A stretch of DNA of 64,000 bases from Paractinoplanes atraurantiacus (GTDB lineage Bacteria > Actinomycetota > Actinomycetes > Mycobacteriales > Micromonosporaceae): assembly GCF_900215205.1 (NCBI RefSeq), contig NZ_OBDY01000003.1, forward strand, positions 1 to 64,000. Direction: 5' to 3'. Both the position numbers and the translations under genes were made by a program. Of this stretch, positions 41,747-50,967 are shown one piece after another. Numbering within the stretch: the first letter of the stretch is position 1; every line of letters begins with the position of its first letter. The notes beneath the pieces are model-generated. The model was not told the DNA's origin. It did no database searches and saw only the letters and a program-made list of their open reading frames with translations.

Positions 41747-42997
41747 ATGACCGGTGCCCCCCTGCCGCTTGACCTGCTGACGCTGTCGGACATCCAAGCG
41801 GCACGCAGTCTGCTGTCCGGGGTGGCCAAGACCACCCCGCTGATCGAGTCCCGCCCGCTCACCGAGATCACCGGCACCGACGCCTGGCTGAAGTGCGAGA
41901 ACCAGCAGCGTGCCGGCTCGTACAAGGTGCGCGGCGCCTATACCCGGATCAGCCGCCTGTCGGAGGCCGAGCGGTCGCGCGGCGTCGTCGCCGCCAGCGC
42001 CGGCAACCACGCGCAGGGTGTCGCGCTCGCGGCCGGGCTGCTGGGCGCCCGGGCCACGGTCTTCATGCCCGAGGGGGCGCCGCTGCCCAAGGTCACGGCG
42101 ACCAAGGGGTACGGCGCGGCGATCGAATACGCGGGCACGAGCGTCGACGACTCGCTGGCCGCAGCGCAGCGGTTCGCCGAAGAGACCGGCGCCGTGCTGA
42201 TCCACCCGTTCGACCACCCGGACGTCATCGCCGGCCAGGGCACGGTCGGCCTGGAGATCCTCGACCAGCTCCCGTCGGCCGCCACGATCATCACGGCCGT
42301 GGGCGGAGGCGGGCTGATCTCGGGCATCGCGGTCGCGGCCAAGGCGCTGCGGCCGGACATCCGGGTCGTCGGCGTGCAGGCGGCCGGTGCGGCGGCCTAT
42401 CCGCCCTCGCTCGCCGCCGGCTCGCCGCAGAAACTCGTGCAGGGCGTGACCATCGCCGACGGCATCTGCGTGCTGCGGCCCGGCGACCTCAACTTCGCGC
42501 ACGTCAGCAAGCTGGTCGACGAGGTCGTGACGGTCACCGACGAGGACCTGTCGGCGGCGCTGCTGGTGCTGCTGGAGCGGCACAAGATGGTGGTCGAGCC
42601 GGCCGGGGGAGCGGCCTTCGCGGCCCTGCTGACCGGCGCCTACGTGCCGCCGGCGGACGGGCCGGTGGTGGCCGTGCTCTCCGGCGGCAACATCGACCCG
42701 ATGCTGCTGCTGCGGGTCATCGAGCACGGGCTGGCCTCGGCCGGGCGTTTCCTGCGCCTGGCGGTCCGCTGCGACGACCGGCCCGGTGAGCTGGCCCGGC
42801 TGCTGGGCCGCATCGCCGAGCTGCGGGCCAACGTGGTCGAGGTCGGCCACTCGCGGCAGAGCCCGCGGCTGGGTTTCGGCCAGGCCGAGGTGGCGCTGTC
42901 GGTCGAGACCCGCGGGCCGGACCACTCGGACGTGCTGATCGGCACCCTGCGTGACTGCGGTTACCGCGTCTCGTTGCTGGCCGACGCAACCCCTTGA
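41747..42997 (+). CDS. ilvA: threonine ammonia-lyase (threonine deaminase) with ACT domain
   Basis: Converts threonine to 2-oxobutanoate and ammonia, the first step to isoleucine. The 416-residue protein has the PLP lysine in NQQRAGSYKVRGAYTRISRL (about residue 57), VVAASAGNHAQGVALAAGLL, the phosphate loop ITAVGGGGLISGIAVAAKAL, and a single C-terminal ACT domain (RLAVRCDDRPGELARLLGRI, about 335-410). One ACT domain is typical of the shorter enzymes, which may be less sensitive to isoleucine. ATG 41747 is chosen, 20 bases after the amidase stop. Confidence 0.92.
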   Translation: MTGAPLPLDLLTLSDIQAARSLLSGVAKTTPLIESRPLTEITGTDAWLKCENQQRAGSYKVRGAYTRISRLSEAERSRGVVAASAGNHAQGVALAAGLLGARATVFMPEGAPLPKVTATKGYGAAIEYAGTSVDDSLAAAQRFAEETGAVLIHPFDHPDVIAGQGTVGLEILDQLPSAATIITAVGGGGLISGIAVAAKALRPDIRVVGVQAAGAAAYPPSLAAGSPQKLVQGVTIADGICVLRPGDLNFAHVSKLVDEVVTVTDEDLSAALLVLLERHKMVVEPAGGAAFAALLTGAYVPPADGPVVAVLSGGNIDPMLLLRVIEHGLASAGRFLRLAVRCDDRPGELARLLGRIAELRANVVEVGHSRQSPRLGFGQAEVALSVETRGPDHSDVLIGTLRDCGYRVSLLADATP

Positions 42998-43004
42998 GAC
43001 AGCA

Positions 43005-43033
43005 ACGGGCCCGCCTGTGCCAGGCGGGCCCGT
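43005..43033. terminator. bidirectional terminator between ilvA and greA
   Basis: ACGGGCCCGCCTG (43005-43017) and CAGGCGGGCCCGT (43021-43033) form a perfect 13-bp stem with a three-base loop between the convergent stops. There is no long T run, as is common in this GC range. Confidence 0.75.
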
Positions 43034-43044
43034 CAACGCTGTGG

Positions 43045-43539
43045 TCAGCCCTCGAACGGGCCGAACTTCACGACCGTGACCTTGATGTCGGCGCCGCTGG
43101 GGGCCGTGTAGGTGACGGTCTGGCCCTCGCCCGCGCCGAGGATCGCCTTGCCGAGCGCCGACTCCGGGCTGTACACGGTGAGGTCGGTCGTCGAGGAGAT
43201 CTCACGCGAGCCCAGCAGGAAGGTCTCGGTGTCGCTCTGGTCGTCGTCGAAATAGATCGTGACGACCGAGCCCGGCCCGACCTTGTCGGCCGCCGACGCC
43301 TCGCCGACCTCGGCGTTGCGCAGGAACTCCTTCAAGTAGAGGATCCGGCCCTCCTGGCGGCTCTGCTCCTCGCGGGCGGCGTGGTAGCCGCCGTTCTCCC
43401 GCAGGTCACCCTCCTCGCGGCGCGCGTTGATCTCGGCCGCGACCTCGGGTCGGGCGGCGATCAGCTCGTCAAGCTCGGACTGCAGCCGGTCGTAAGCGTC
43501 CTGAGAAAGCCAAGTCTTGGGCGCCTCTGAACTGGACAC
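43045..43539 (-). CDS. greA: transcription elongation factor GreA
   Basis: Rescues arrested RNA polymerase by stimulating transcript cleavage. The 164-residue protein has the N-terminal coiled coil (YDRLQSELDELIAARPEVAA, EINARREEGDLRENGGYHAA with the DLxEN tip motif) and the C-terminal FKBP-like domain (KVGPGSVVTIYFDDDQSDTE ... SPESALGKAILGAGEGQTV). The GTG at 43539 has GGAG at proper spacing. The order greA-DUF4307-mca matches Rv1080c-Rv1081c-Rv1082 of Mycobacterium tuberculosis. Confidence 0.95.
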   Translation of the reverse strand: MSSSEAPKTWLSQDAYDRLQSELDELIAARPEVAAEINARREEGDLRENGGYHAAREEQSRQEGRILYLKEFLRNAEVGEASAADKVGPGSVVTIYFDDDQSDTETFLLGSREISSTTDLTVYSPESALGKAILGAGEGQTVTYTAPSGADIKVTVVKFGPFEG

Positions 43540-43578
43540 GGTTGATCTCCTTGCATGGAAGGGCGGGCACTAACAAGA

Positions 43579-43609
43579 TCGCTCCGTTCAAAGAACATTG
43601 ACGGAGCGA
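43579..43609. other. inverted repeat in the greA leader
   Basis: TCGCTCCGT (43579-43587) and ACGGAGCGA (43601-43609) form a 9-bp stem with a 13-base AT-rich loop, 40 bases upstream of greA and 58 bases after the DUF4307 stop. It may terminate the DUF4307 transcript or act in the greA 5' region. Confidence 0.4.
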
Positions 43610-43666
43610 ATCACTAAGCTTACCAGCGGTACGCACGGGGCCAGAATGGCGCGAGCGCCCCGGGCT

Positions 43667-44083
43667 TCAGGCGGGGTCACACCCCAGGACGTCGCCGACC
43701 GAGCCGCGGGCGGTGGTGGCCACCGTCTCCTTGGCGTCGATGGCCGTCTCGCCCGGCTCGGGTCTCACCACGACCGTACGGCGGCCGACCTCGAATCCGT
43801 CGTAGTCGCGGGCCCGCAGGACGCAGCTCGCCGCTCCGCCGGCCGGCACCCGGACCTTGAACTCGATGACCATCTCTTTGTCGGTCGGCTCGGACCACCC
43901 GACGATCTGGGCGTCGTAGTCGGTCTGGCCGAAGCGCTGGTAGAGCTTCAGCGACAGGACCAGAGACGCCGCGAGGACCACCACGAGAACGAGGATGGGC
44001 AGCACCAGACGGCGGCGGCCGGAACGGCGCCGTCCGTATCGGCCCGGCGGGAAGACCGGGGCTGTGGTGCGCGTCTCGCTCAC
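43667..44083 (-). CDS. DUF4307 membrane protein
   Basis: A 138-residue protein: cytoplasmic start (VSETRTTAPVFPPGRYGRRR), one membrane helix (RLVLPILVLVVVLAASLVLS, about 25-45), and an external beta domain of about 90 residues (QIVGWSEPTDKEMVIEFKVR ... AASCVLRARDYDGFEVGRRT) with two cysteines. It corresponds to Rv1081c. Its function is unknown despite the conserved place between greA and mca. A longer start at 44098 is possible. It is divergent from mca. Confidence 0.85.
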   Translation of the reverse strand: MSETRTTAPVFPPGRYGRRRSGRRRLVLPILVLVVVLAASLVLSLKLYQRFGQTDYDAQIVGWSEPTDKEMVIEFKVRVPAGGAASCVLRARDYDGFEVGRRTVVVRPEPGETAIDAKETVATTARGSVGDVLGCDPA

Positions 44084-44193
44084 CTGACGACCTCTCATGC
44101 GTTTGTTGTCGGTGGGATCCGCCAGAATGGCAGGGTCCATTCTCGCAGCCGACACCGGCCCGCCGATCGCGGGTCAGGTCCGAGGAGATTTCA

Positions 44194-45075
44194 GTGGCTG
44201 AGCAGTTGCGTCTCATGGCGGTGCACGCGCACCCCGACGACGAGTCCAGCAAGGGCGCCGCGACCATGGCGAAATACGTCGCCGAGGGCACGCGGGTGCT
44301 GGTCGCGACGTGTACGGGTGGCGAGCGCGGGAGCGTGCTCAACCCGAAGATGGACCGTCCCGAGGTGCTGGCCGACATCACCAACATCCGCCGCGCCGAG
44401 ATGGACCGGGCGCGCGAGATCCTCGGCGTCGAGCAGGCCTGGCTGGGCTTCGTCGACTCGGGCCTGCCCGAGGGCGACCCGCTGCCGCCGCTGCCCGAGG
44501 GTTGCTTCGGCCTGCAAGATCCGGAAACCGCCGCGATCCCGCTGATCAAGCTGATCCGCGAGTTCCGGCCGCATGTCATGACGACGTACGACGAGAACGG
44601 CGGCTATCCGCACCCCGACCACATCATGTGCCACAAGATCTCGGTGGTGGCCTTCGAGGCCGCGGGCGACCCGGAGAAATACCCCGAGCTCGGCGAGCCG
44701 TGGCAGCCGCTGAAGCTCTACTACAACTCCGGCTGGACCCGGGCCCGCATGCTCGCGCTGCACGAGGGCATGCTCGCGGCGGGGCTGGAGTCGCCGTACA
44801 CGGAATGGCTCGAGAAGAGCGCCGACCGCGAGGACCGCGGCGACAAGATCACGACCCGGGTCGAGGTCGGCGAGTACTTCGAGATCCGCGACGAGGCGCT
44901 GCGGGCGCACGCCACCCAGGTCGACCCGGACGGCTTCTGGTTCAAGATCCCGCTGGAGCTCCAGCAGAAGGTGTGGCCGACCGAGGACTTCGAGCTGGCC
45001 CGCTCGCTGGTCGACAGCCCGGTCCCCGAGTCCGACCTCTTCGCGGGCGTCCGCGAGAGCGTCGAGTCGCACTAG
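44194..45075 (+). CDS. mca: mycothiol S-conjugate amidase
   Basis: Cleaves mycothiol S-conjugates of electrophiles to a mercapturic acid, which is exported, and GlcN-inositol, which is recycled. The 293-residue protein has the zinc-binding motif MAVHAHPDDESSKGAATMAK (HPDDE), TCTGGERGSVLNPKMDRPEV, and the YDENGGYPHPDHIMCHKISV segment with the third His ligand. It is distinguished from MshB by the Mca-type lysine in SKGAAT. It marks the organism as a mycothiol producer. Confidence 0.93.
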   Translation: MAEQLRLMAVHAHPDDESSKGAATMAKYVAEGTRVLVATCTGGERGSVLNPKMDRPEVLADITNIRRAEMDRAREILGVEQAWLGFVDSGLPEGDPLPPLPEGCFGLQDPETAAIPLIKLIREFRPHVMTTYDENGGYPHPDHIMCHKISVVAFEAAGDPEKYPELGEPWQPLKLYYNSGWTRARMLALHEGMLAAGLESPYTEWLEKSADREDRGDKITTRVEVGEYFEIRDEALRAHATQVDPDGFWFKIPLELQQKVWPTEDFELARSLVDSPVPESDLFAGVRESVESH

Positions 45076-45088
45076 TACCCTCGTGGTC

Positions 45089-45442
45089 ATGGGCACTTTT
45101 GCCGTCAACAACTTCGGAGACACCCGCTCGGGCGGCCTGGCCGGCCCGATGGGTCTCTTCATCATCGTGCTGCTGTCCATAGCAACTGTTTTGCTGATTC
45201 GCAATATGAACAAGCGTGTGCGTCGGCTTCCCGACAGTTTTCCGGACGTAAGGCAGACACAGCGTGAGGCCGAGATCGCTCGGCTGAATGCGGATCTCGA
45301 GCGTTCCGACGACGGAACGGTCGCGGATCGTGTTGATGCGGATCGATCGACAGTGGTCGACACGGGTGTGGACGACGAGGTCAAAGCCGTTACTACCGAG
45401 CGTGACGGTGGATCGGCGGACGGCGATCCCCGCCGCGTTTGA
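45089..45442 (+). CDS. small single-pass membrane protein (Rv1083-like)
   Basis: A 117-residue protein with one helix near the start (GPMGLFIIVLLSIATVLLIR, about 18-38), a basic MNKRVRRLPDSF junction, and a long charged cytoplasmic tail. It occupies the position of Rv1083 after mca and resembles that protein in layout. The function is unknown. Codon use in the tail is less GC-biased than its neighbours. Confidence 0.75.
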   Translation: MGTFAVNNFGDTRSGGLAGPMGLFIIVLLSIATVLLIRNMNKRVRRLPDSFPDVRQTQREAEIARLNADLERSDDGTVADRVDADRSTVVDTGVDDEVKAVTTERDGGSADGDPRRV

Positions 45443-45481
45443 CCTCGTCGCAGGCGGTTCGATCTTCAAGGGCACGGGTAC

Positions 45482-45517
45482 GGTCCGTATTGGTCTGACG
45501 TATGGGTAATACGGGCC
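45482..45517 (+). terminator. hairpin after the mca operon
   Basis: GGTCCGTATT (45482-45491) pairs with AATACGGGCC (45508-45517), ten base pairs including one G-T, with a 16-base loop, 40 bases after the stop. Confidence 0.5.
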
Positions 45518-45556
45518 GTTCGTCAAGCCTTGTTGTGTTCATCGGTATTGATTTAG

Positions 45557-45659
45557 CCTTCCGCCGGGGGCCTAGCCGCCCCTGATCCCTGCGCGGAAGG
45601 GGGCGCCGAAAATGACCATTCCCCGCCCGCGATTTTCTCCACTGCAGATGCACGTGCAT
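45557..45659 (+). other. structured leader region before the GGDEF-EAL gene
   Basis: CCTTCCGC (45557-45564) pairs with GCGGAAGG (45593-45600) around a smaller GGGGGC/GCCCC stem. About 50 bases later ATGCACGTGCAT (45648-45659) is a perfect 12-base palindrome, 33 bases before the start. I looked for the conserved core of a c-di-GMP riboswitch and did not see it. The palindrome could be a regulator site. Confidence 0.35.
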
Positions 45660-45691
45660 CCGCCAGTGCTCCTGGTGAAGTGGGGTTTGCC

Positions 45692-48226
45692 GTGACCGCG
45701 CCGCCGGTCGCCCGGCGTTCCTGGATCGACGTCACCGGCCTCGCCGGGCGTCCCCAAGGTGTGCGCATTCTGACCGCCGCGGTCGCCGCGGCGGCGCTGA
45801 TCCTCGCCATTCTCGGCGCGCTGCTGCCGGTCGACCGTCCGGCCGACCGCCCCCTCACGCCGCTGGCCGGCGCGGCCCTCGCCGCGGCCGTCGTCGCCGC
45901 CGGTCAACTAGCCCGGCTGCGGTTCCGGCTCGGCCGCGGCGTCGTCTCCGTCTCCTGGGGCGAGGCCGCCTTCATCATCGGCTTCGTCGTGGCCCCGCCC
46001 GGCTGGCTGCCGGCCGCCACCCTGGTCGGCGCGGTCGCCGCGTGGGCGCTGCTGGCCTGGTGGGAGTCGCTGCGCAACGTGGCCGAGGTGGTGCACCTGG
46101 CCGCCTCGCTCACCCTCGGCGCGGCCGGCGCCTCCGTCGTGGCCGGCGCCCTCGCGGGCCAGGCCCCGGTGCTCAGCGCCCGCATGATCACCGCCCTGGT
46201 CGCGGGCGCCCTGACCTACCTCGCGCTGACCTTCGGGCTGGCCACCCTCACCCTCGCGCTGCACCGCGACGCCCCGGCGACCCAGATCCTGGTCCGCGCG
46301 TCGTACGCCAAAGTCCCGATGGTCGTCGGCAACGTGATCGTCGGCCTGGCCGCCGTGGTCGCGCTGGTCGAGAACCCGCTCTGGCTGCTCGCCTTCCCGC
46401 CCGCGCTCTGGCTGCTCCAGCGGACATACCGGTTCCACCTGCGGGCCGAGGAGGAGCGCCGCCTGTGGGAGGCGTTCGCCGCGGCCACGGCCACCCTGCC
46501 CGGCGGCACCGAGGTGGAGGTGGTCGAGGCCGGCCTGCGCGCCGCGCTCGACGTCTTCGGCGCCCGGCGGGTCGAGATCGAGGTGCGCGGCCGCGACGGC
46601 GAGCGCCGCTACGCCGAGGACGGCCCCGGCCAGGACAACGCGGTCGCCGGCCTGCCCGGCCCGGCCATCACCCGGTCCATGGCGGTCGACGGCGACCTGG
46701 TCGGCGAGCTGACCGTCTGGCTGTCCGAGCCGACCCTGCCCGTCCCGCGCGACGAGGCGGCCATCTCGGCCTTCGGCGACGCGCTGGCCGGCGCCCTGCA
46801 CGACGCCGCCGCCCGCGAACGGGTGGCCGAGCTGAGCGAGCAGGTCGCGTACGACACCCGCCACGACCGGCTGACCGGCCTGCTCGACCGGCCCACCCTG
46901 CTGGACGAGGGCGACCGGCTGCTGCGCTCGTTCGACCGCCGGCGCCACGTCGCCCTGCTGCTGCTCGACATCAACGACTTCCGCGAGGTCAACGGCACCC
47001 TCGGCCACCGGCACGGCGACGAGCTGCTGCGCCTGGTCGCCGACCGGCTCACCGAGATGACCCGCGACGGCGAGATGCTGGCCCGCACCGGCGACGACGA
47101 GTTCGCGCTGCTGGTACCCCGAGTCGTCCCGCTGATCGACTCGTCGGCTCCGGCCGCCGTCCCGCTGTCCGACTCGATGCCGCTGGCCCTGCGCCGGGCC
47201 CGCGAGCTGGTCGAGGAGCTGGGCCGCCCGATGGAGGTGTCCAGCGTCCGGCTCGCGGTCGAGGTGGCGGTCGGCGTCACGGTCGCTCCCGCCGGCCGGG
47301 TCGACGTGGGCGAGCTGGTGCGCCGGGCCTCGCTGGCCCTGCAAGAGGCGAAAAGGCAGGAAGTCACGGTCGCCGCCTTCGACGCCGGCCAGGACGCGGT
47401 CACCACCGACGGCCTGGCCCTGCTGGCCGAGCTGAAGGACGCCCTGGCCGCCGACGACCAGATCGTGCTCCACCTGCAGCCCGCGGTCGACCTGGTCACC
47501 GCCGCCCCCACCGGCGTCGAAGCGCTTGTCCGCTGGCAGCACCCCCGCCGGGGCCGCCTGTCACCGGACGAGTTCATCTCGACGGTCGAGCACACCGAGC
47601 TGCACACGGCCTTCACCCGCCGCGTCCTCGACCTGGCCCTGGACGCGGCCGGCCGCTGGCACGCGGCCGGCGTGGACGTGCCGGTCTCGGTCAACGTGCC
47701 GGCCCGCAGCCTGCTCGACCCGAGCTTCCCGGCCCAGGTCCGCGCGGCGCTGCGCCGCCACCACGCTCCCGCGTCCCGCCTGGTCCTCGAGATCACCGAG
47801 TCGGTGGCGGTCAGCGAGGAACGCATAGTCGACGACGTGCTGGCCGAGCTCCGCGACGCCGGCATCCAGCTCTCGCTGGACGACTTCGGCACGGGCTACT
47901 CCTCCCTGGCGATAGTCACAAGAGCCCCGGTGGACGAGATCAAAATCGACCGCTCCTTCGTCGACGACATGATCGAGTCCCCAGCGGCCGGCGCCGTGGT
48001 CCGCGGCGCGGTAGAGCTGGGCGCCCGCCTGGGAGTCCGCGTGGTAGCCGAGGGCGTCGAGACAACAGAGCAGAGGGCCGCACTGATCGAGCTGGGCTGC
48101 CCCACCGCCCAGGGCTACCACTTCTGCCGCCCCATGCCGGCCGACCGCATCGTCCAGGCCTTGACCCAGCTGGCCGAGGCGGCCCCGGCCAACATCCGCC
48201 CCCTACGAGCCGACGACGCTTCCTGA
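45692..48226 (+). CDS. membrane-bound GGDEF-EAL protein, probable c-di-GMP phosphodiesterase
   Basis: An 844-residue protein. The N-terminal 250 residues hold about eight membrane helices, then a GAF-like linker (about 265-370). The GGDEF domain reads LARTGDDEFALLV, where the second glycine is Asp, so cyclase activity is doubtful. The EAL domain (about 585-830) keeps GVEALVRWQHPRRG, SVNVPARSLLDP, LSLDDFGTGYSSLAIV, KIDRSFVDDM and VVAEGVETTEQRA, so hydrolysis of c-di-GMP is likely. I chose GTG 45692 (GTGGGG six bases upstream) over GTG 45680. c-di-GMP controls development in actinomycetes. Confidence 0.9.
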   Translation: MTAPPVARRSWIDVTGLAGRPQGVRILTAAVAAAALILAILGALLPVDRPADRPLTPLAGAALAAAVVAAGQLARLRFRLGRGVVSVSWGEAAFIIGFVVAPPGWLPAATLVGAVAAWALLAWWESLRNVAEVVHLAASLTLGAAGASVVAGALAGQAPVLSARMITALVAGALTYLALTFGLATLTLALHRDAPATQILVRASYAKVPMVVGNVIVGLAAVVALVENPLWLLAFPPALWLLQRTYRFHLRAEEERRLWEAFAAATATLPGGTEVEVVEAGLRAALDVFGARRVEIEVRGRDGERRYAEDGPGQDNAVAGLPGPAITRSMAVDGDLVGELTVWLSEPTLPVPRDEAAISAFGDALAGALHDAAARERVAELSEQVAYDTRHDRLTGLLDRPTLLDEGDRLLRSFDRRRHVALLLLDINDFREVNGTLGHRHGDELLRLVADRLTEMTRDGEMLARTGDDEFALLVPRVVPLIDSSAPAAVPLSDSMPLALRRARELVEELGRPMEVSSVRLAVEVAVGVTVAPAGRVDVGELVRRASLALQEAKRQEVTVAAFDAGQDAVTTDGLALLAELKDALAADDQIVLHLQPAVDLVTAAPTGVEALVRWQHPRRGRLSPDEFISTVEHTELHTAFTRRVLDLALDAAGRWHAAGVDVPVSVNVPARSLLDPSFPAQVRAALRRHHAPASRLVLEITESVAVSEERIVDDVLAELRDAGIQLSLDDFGTGYSSLAIVTRAPVDEIKIDRSFVDDMIESPAAGAVVRGAVELGARLGVRVVAEGVETTEQRAALIELGCPTAQGYHFCRPMPADRIVQALTQLAEAAPANIRPLRADDAS

Positions 48227-48301
48227 CACCGCCCCGTCCGCCCCCACGCGGACTTGCCTCTCTCCTTGCGCGGTCCTTCTCGCCCCGCGTCCTTCTGCCC
48301 C

Positions 48302-48418
48302 GCGGTCTTCTCGCCTTGCGCCGACGCTCGCGCGAGGCCTCCCGAAAGGCCGCTCTCGCCCTGCGCGGTCTTTCTCGCCTTGCGCCGACGCATGCGTAAG
48401 GCCTTCCGAGAGGCCGCT
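48302..48418 (+). repeat. tandem imperfect repeat, about 63-base period
   Basis: GCGGTCTTCTCGCCTTGCGC... (48302-48354) recurs at 48365-48418 with about 87 percent identity by eye. A shorter, more diverged copy of its first part precedes it (about 48271-48301). Each unit contains an internal GAGGCC...GGCC-type palindrome. It starts about 75 bases after the GGDEF-EAL stop and may act as a terminator or be a dispersed element. There is no CRISPR-like spacing. Confidence 0.6.
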
Positions 48419-48472
48419 TCAGGTCGGCCGCCTCCGCCAATCGATCCCATGCGAAGCCTGCGCCTTCTGGCT

Positions 48473-48807
48473 GACAGCGTTGTCGGCAGGTCGGGTCGGC
48501 CGCCCCTTCGAGGACCTGAAGGGAGGCTGGCTGGCACCGCTTTCGACAACGTTGTCAGCGAGGGGTTGGCGGATGGGCGGCTGGAACCCGTTAGGGGAAG
48601 GGCTACCGGCAGTCCCGCCAACAACGCGTCGGCATGGGTGGAGGGCGAGGCGGGATCGGCAAGAGCCGGCTGCTGCGCGCGGGCCCTCCAGTGACACATG
48701 ACGGAGTTCGACCGGCGCTTTAGACAACGTTGTCAGCGAAGGGCTGGTTGACGGCGTTTCGAACGACGTCAGGAAGCGTTGTGAGCAGGCCTGTAGACAG
48801 CGTTGTC
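48473..48807. repeat. four GACARCGTTGTC palindromes in a gene-free region
   Basis: GACAGCGTTGTC at 48473-48484 and 48796-48807, and GACAACGTTGTC at 48545-48556 and 48723-48734. Copies 1-2 and 3-4 are 72 and 73 bases apart, with partly similar spacers (TTCGA-rich part, then GACCTGAAGG or GACGTCAGGA). The palindrome resembles a LacI-family operator with a central CG. The whole 718-base gap 48227-48944 has no gene I can support; it holds this set and the 63-base repeats. Confidence 0.6.
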
Positions 48808-48944
48808 AGGTGGAGGCGGGGTTGACGGGCCTTCGAACAACCTCACGGAGCTGGCCGGCGGGCTTTTCCAGCGGCGGGTGTGAGGTGGGCGGTGGGGCGG
48901 GCGCTCTGGGGGCGGGGTTCTGCGGGGCGTGAGAGGCTGGGGGC

Positions 48945-50939
48945 ATGGCCAACCGTCTCGCCGACGCGACCTCGCCCTATCTGCTTCAGCACAAGGACAA
49001 TCCGGTTGACTGGTGGCAATGGGGGGATGAGGCGTTTGCCGAGGCCCGGCGGCGGGATGTGCCTGTTCTGATCTCGGTCGGCTATGCGGCCTGTCACTGG
49101 TGTCACGTGATGGCGCACGAGTCCTTCGAGGATGAGCAGATCGCGGCGCTGCTCAACGACGGGTTTGTGTCGATCAAGGTGGATCGGGAGGAGCGGCCCG
49201 ACGTCGACGCTGTCTACATGACCGCGACGCAGGCCATGACCGGGCAGGGCGGCTGGCCCATGACGGTCTTCGCCACTCCTACGGGTGAACCCTTCTTCTG
49301 CGGCACCTACTACCCCAAGAGCAACTTCGGTCGTCTGATCAGTTCCGTCACCAAGGCGTGGACCGAGCAGCGCGAGCAGGTGATCGAGCAGGGGGCCTCG
49401 GTGGTCAAGGCCATCGGTGGGGCTCAGCTCGTCGGCGGGCCGGTGGCCCCGATCTCGGCCGAGCTGCTCGAAGCCGGTGCTCTGGGGCTGCTCAAGGAGC
49501 AGGACGAGATCAACGGTGGGTTCGGTGGGGCGCCGAAGTTCCCGCCGCACATGGGGATGCTTTTCCTGTTGCGCCACCACCAGCGGACCGGGTCGGCCGA
49601 AGCGCTCGAAGTGGTGCGGCACGCGGCCGAGCGGATGGGGCGCGGCGGCATCTACGACCAGCTCGGGGGCGGGTTCGCCCGGTACGCGGTCGATGCGACC
49701 TGGACGGTGCCGCACTTCGAGAAGATGTTGTACGACAACGCGCTCCTACTGCGGGCGTATACGCAGCTCTGGCGGCTCACCGGCGATGTCTACGCGCGGC
49801 GGATCGCCGACGAGACGGCCACCTTCCTGCTGCGCGACCTGGGCACGCCCCAGGGTGGGCTCGCGTCGGCGCTGGACGCGGACACCGACGGGGTCGAGGG
49901 GCTCACCTACGCGTGGACGCCGGCTCAGCTCACCGAGGTGCTCGGCGAACAGGACGGCGCGTGGGCGGCCGACCTGTTCAACGTGACCGCGGAGGGCACG
50001 TTCGAGCACGGCAGCAGCGTGCTGGTGCTGGCCCGCGACATCGACGCGGCCGAGCCCGCGCTTGTCGAGCGCTGGGGAGACGTACGCCGAAAGCTTTATG
50101 AATCTCGTCTCGGCCGTCCCCAGCCGGCGCGTGACGACAAGGTTGTGGCCTCCTGGAACGGGCTGGCGGTGACCGCGCTGGCCGAGCATGCGGTGCTGAC
50201 CGGCGATCGCGATTCGCACAACGCGGCCGTGGAGATCGCGACCGTGCTGGCCGAGCGGCATGTGGTCGACGGGCGGCTGCGGCGTGTGTCGCGCGACGGC
50301 GTGGTGGGTGAGCCGGCCGGCGTGCTCGACGACTACGGCTGCGTGGCCGAGGCGTTCCTGGCGGTGCACCAGCTCACCGCCGAGGGGAAGTGGCTCGACG
50401 CGGCGCGGGAGCTGCTCGATGTGGCGCTGGCCCGGTTCGCGACCGGGCAGGGCGGCTTCTACGACACCGCGGACGACGCCGAGCGGCTGGTGACCCGGCC
50501 GGCCGATCCGACCGACAACGCGACGCCGTCGGGGGTTTCGTCGATCGTGGCCGCGTTGGTCACGTATGCGGCGCTCAGCGGGGAACCGGAATATCGGGAG
50601 GCGGCGGACGCGGCGCTCGGCACGGTCGGGCCGCTGATCGGCGGGCATCCGCGGTTCGCCGGATATTCGGCGGCGGTGGCCGAGGCGGCGCTCTCGGGAC
50701 CGTACGAGATCGCCATCGCCACGAACGACCCGGCGGGAGACCCGCTGGTCGGGGAGGCGCACCGCAGCGCGCCGGCCGGGGCCGTGGTCGTGGCCGGTGA
50801 GCCCGACCGGCCGGGCGTGCCGCTGCTGGCGGACCGCCCGCTTCTGGACGGCGTCCCCACGGCGTACGTCTGCAAGGGTTTCGTCTGTGAGAGGCCCGTC
50901 ACCAGCCCGGCCGATCTCATCGCCCGCTTGCAGGTCTGA
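48945..50939 (+). CDS. thioredoxin-domain protein, DUF255/YyaL family
   Basis: A 664-residue protein. The N-terminal DUF255 thioredoxin-like domain (about 1-165) has [40 protein letters not shown] with the CHWC active-site motif, and [20 protein letters not shown]. The remainder is an (alpha/alpha)6-barrel like N-acylglucosamine 2-epimerase ([40 protein letters not shown]). Members are found from bacteria to humans (SPATA20); the reaction is unsettled. Normal length, ATG start. Confidence 0.9.
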   Translation: MANRLADATSPYLLQHKDNPVDWWQWGDEAFAEARRRDVPVLISVGYAACHWCHVMAHESFEDEQIAALLNDGFVSIKVDREERPDVDAVYMTATQAMTGQGGWPMTVFATPTGEPFFCGTYYPKSNFGRLISSVTKAWTEQREQVIEQGASVVKAIGGAQLVGGPVAPISAELLEAGALGLLKEQDEINGGFGGAPKFPPHMGMLFLLRHHQRTGSAEALEVVRHAAERMGRGGIYDQLGGGFARYAVDATWTVPHFEKMLYDNALLLRAYTQLWRLTGDVYARRIADETATFLLRDLGTPQGGLASALDADTDGVEGLTYAWTPAQLTEVLGEQDGAWAADLFNVTAEGTFEHGSSVLVLARDIDAAEPALVERWGDVRRKLYESRLGRPQPARDDKVVASWNGLAVTALAEHAVLTGDRDSHNAAVEIATVLAERHVVDGRLRRVSRDGVVGEPAGVLDDYGCVAEAFLAVHQLTAEGKWLDAARELLDVALARFATGQGGFYDTADDAERLVTRPADPTDNATPSGVSSIVAALVTYAALSGEPEYREAADAALGTVGPLIGGHPRFAGYSAAVAEAALSGPYEIAIATNDPAGDPLVGEAHRSAPAGAVVVAGEPDRPGVPLLADRPLLDGVPTAYVCKGFVCERPVTSPADLIARLQV

Positions 50940-50967
50940 GCTGGGGCGTCGCTACGCTTGGCGTGCG

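Noticed and set aside
45443-45691. c-di-GMP riboswitch before the GGDEF-EAL gene
   Set aside because: Hairpins are present but the conserved riboswitch core bases and tetraloop pattern are not seen.
48302-48418. CRISPR array
   Set aside because: Only two full repeat units, almost adjacent and without unique spacers; no cas genes in the window.
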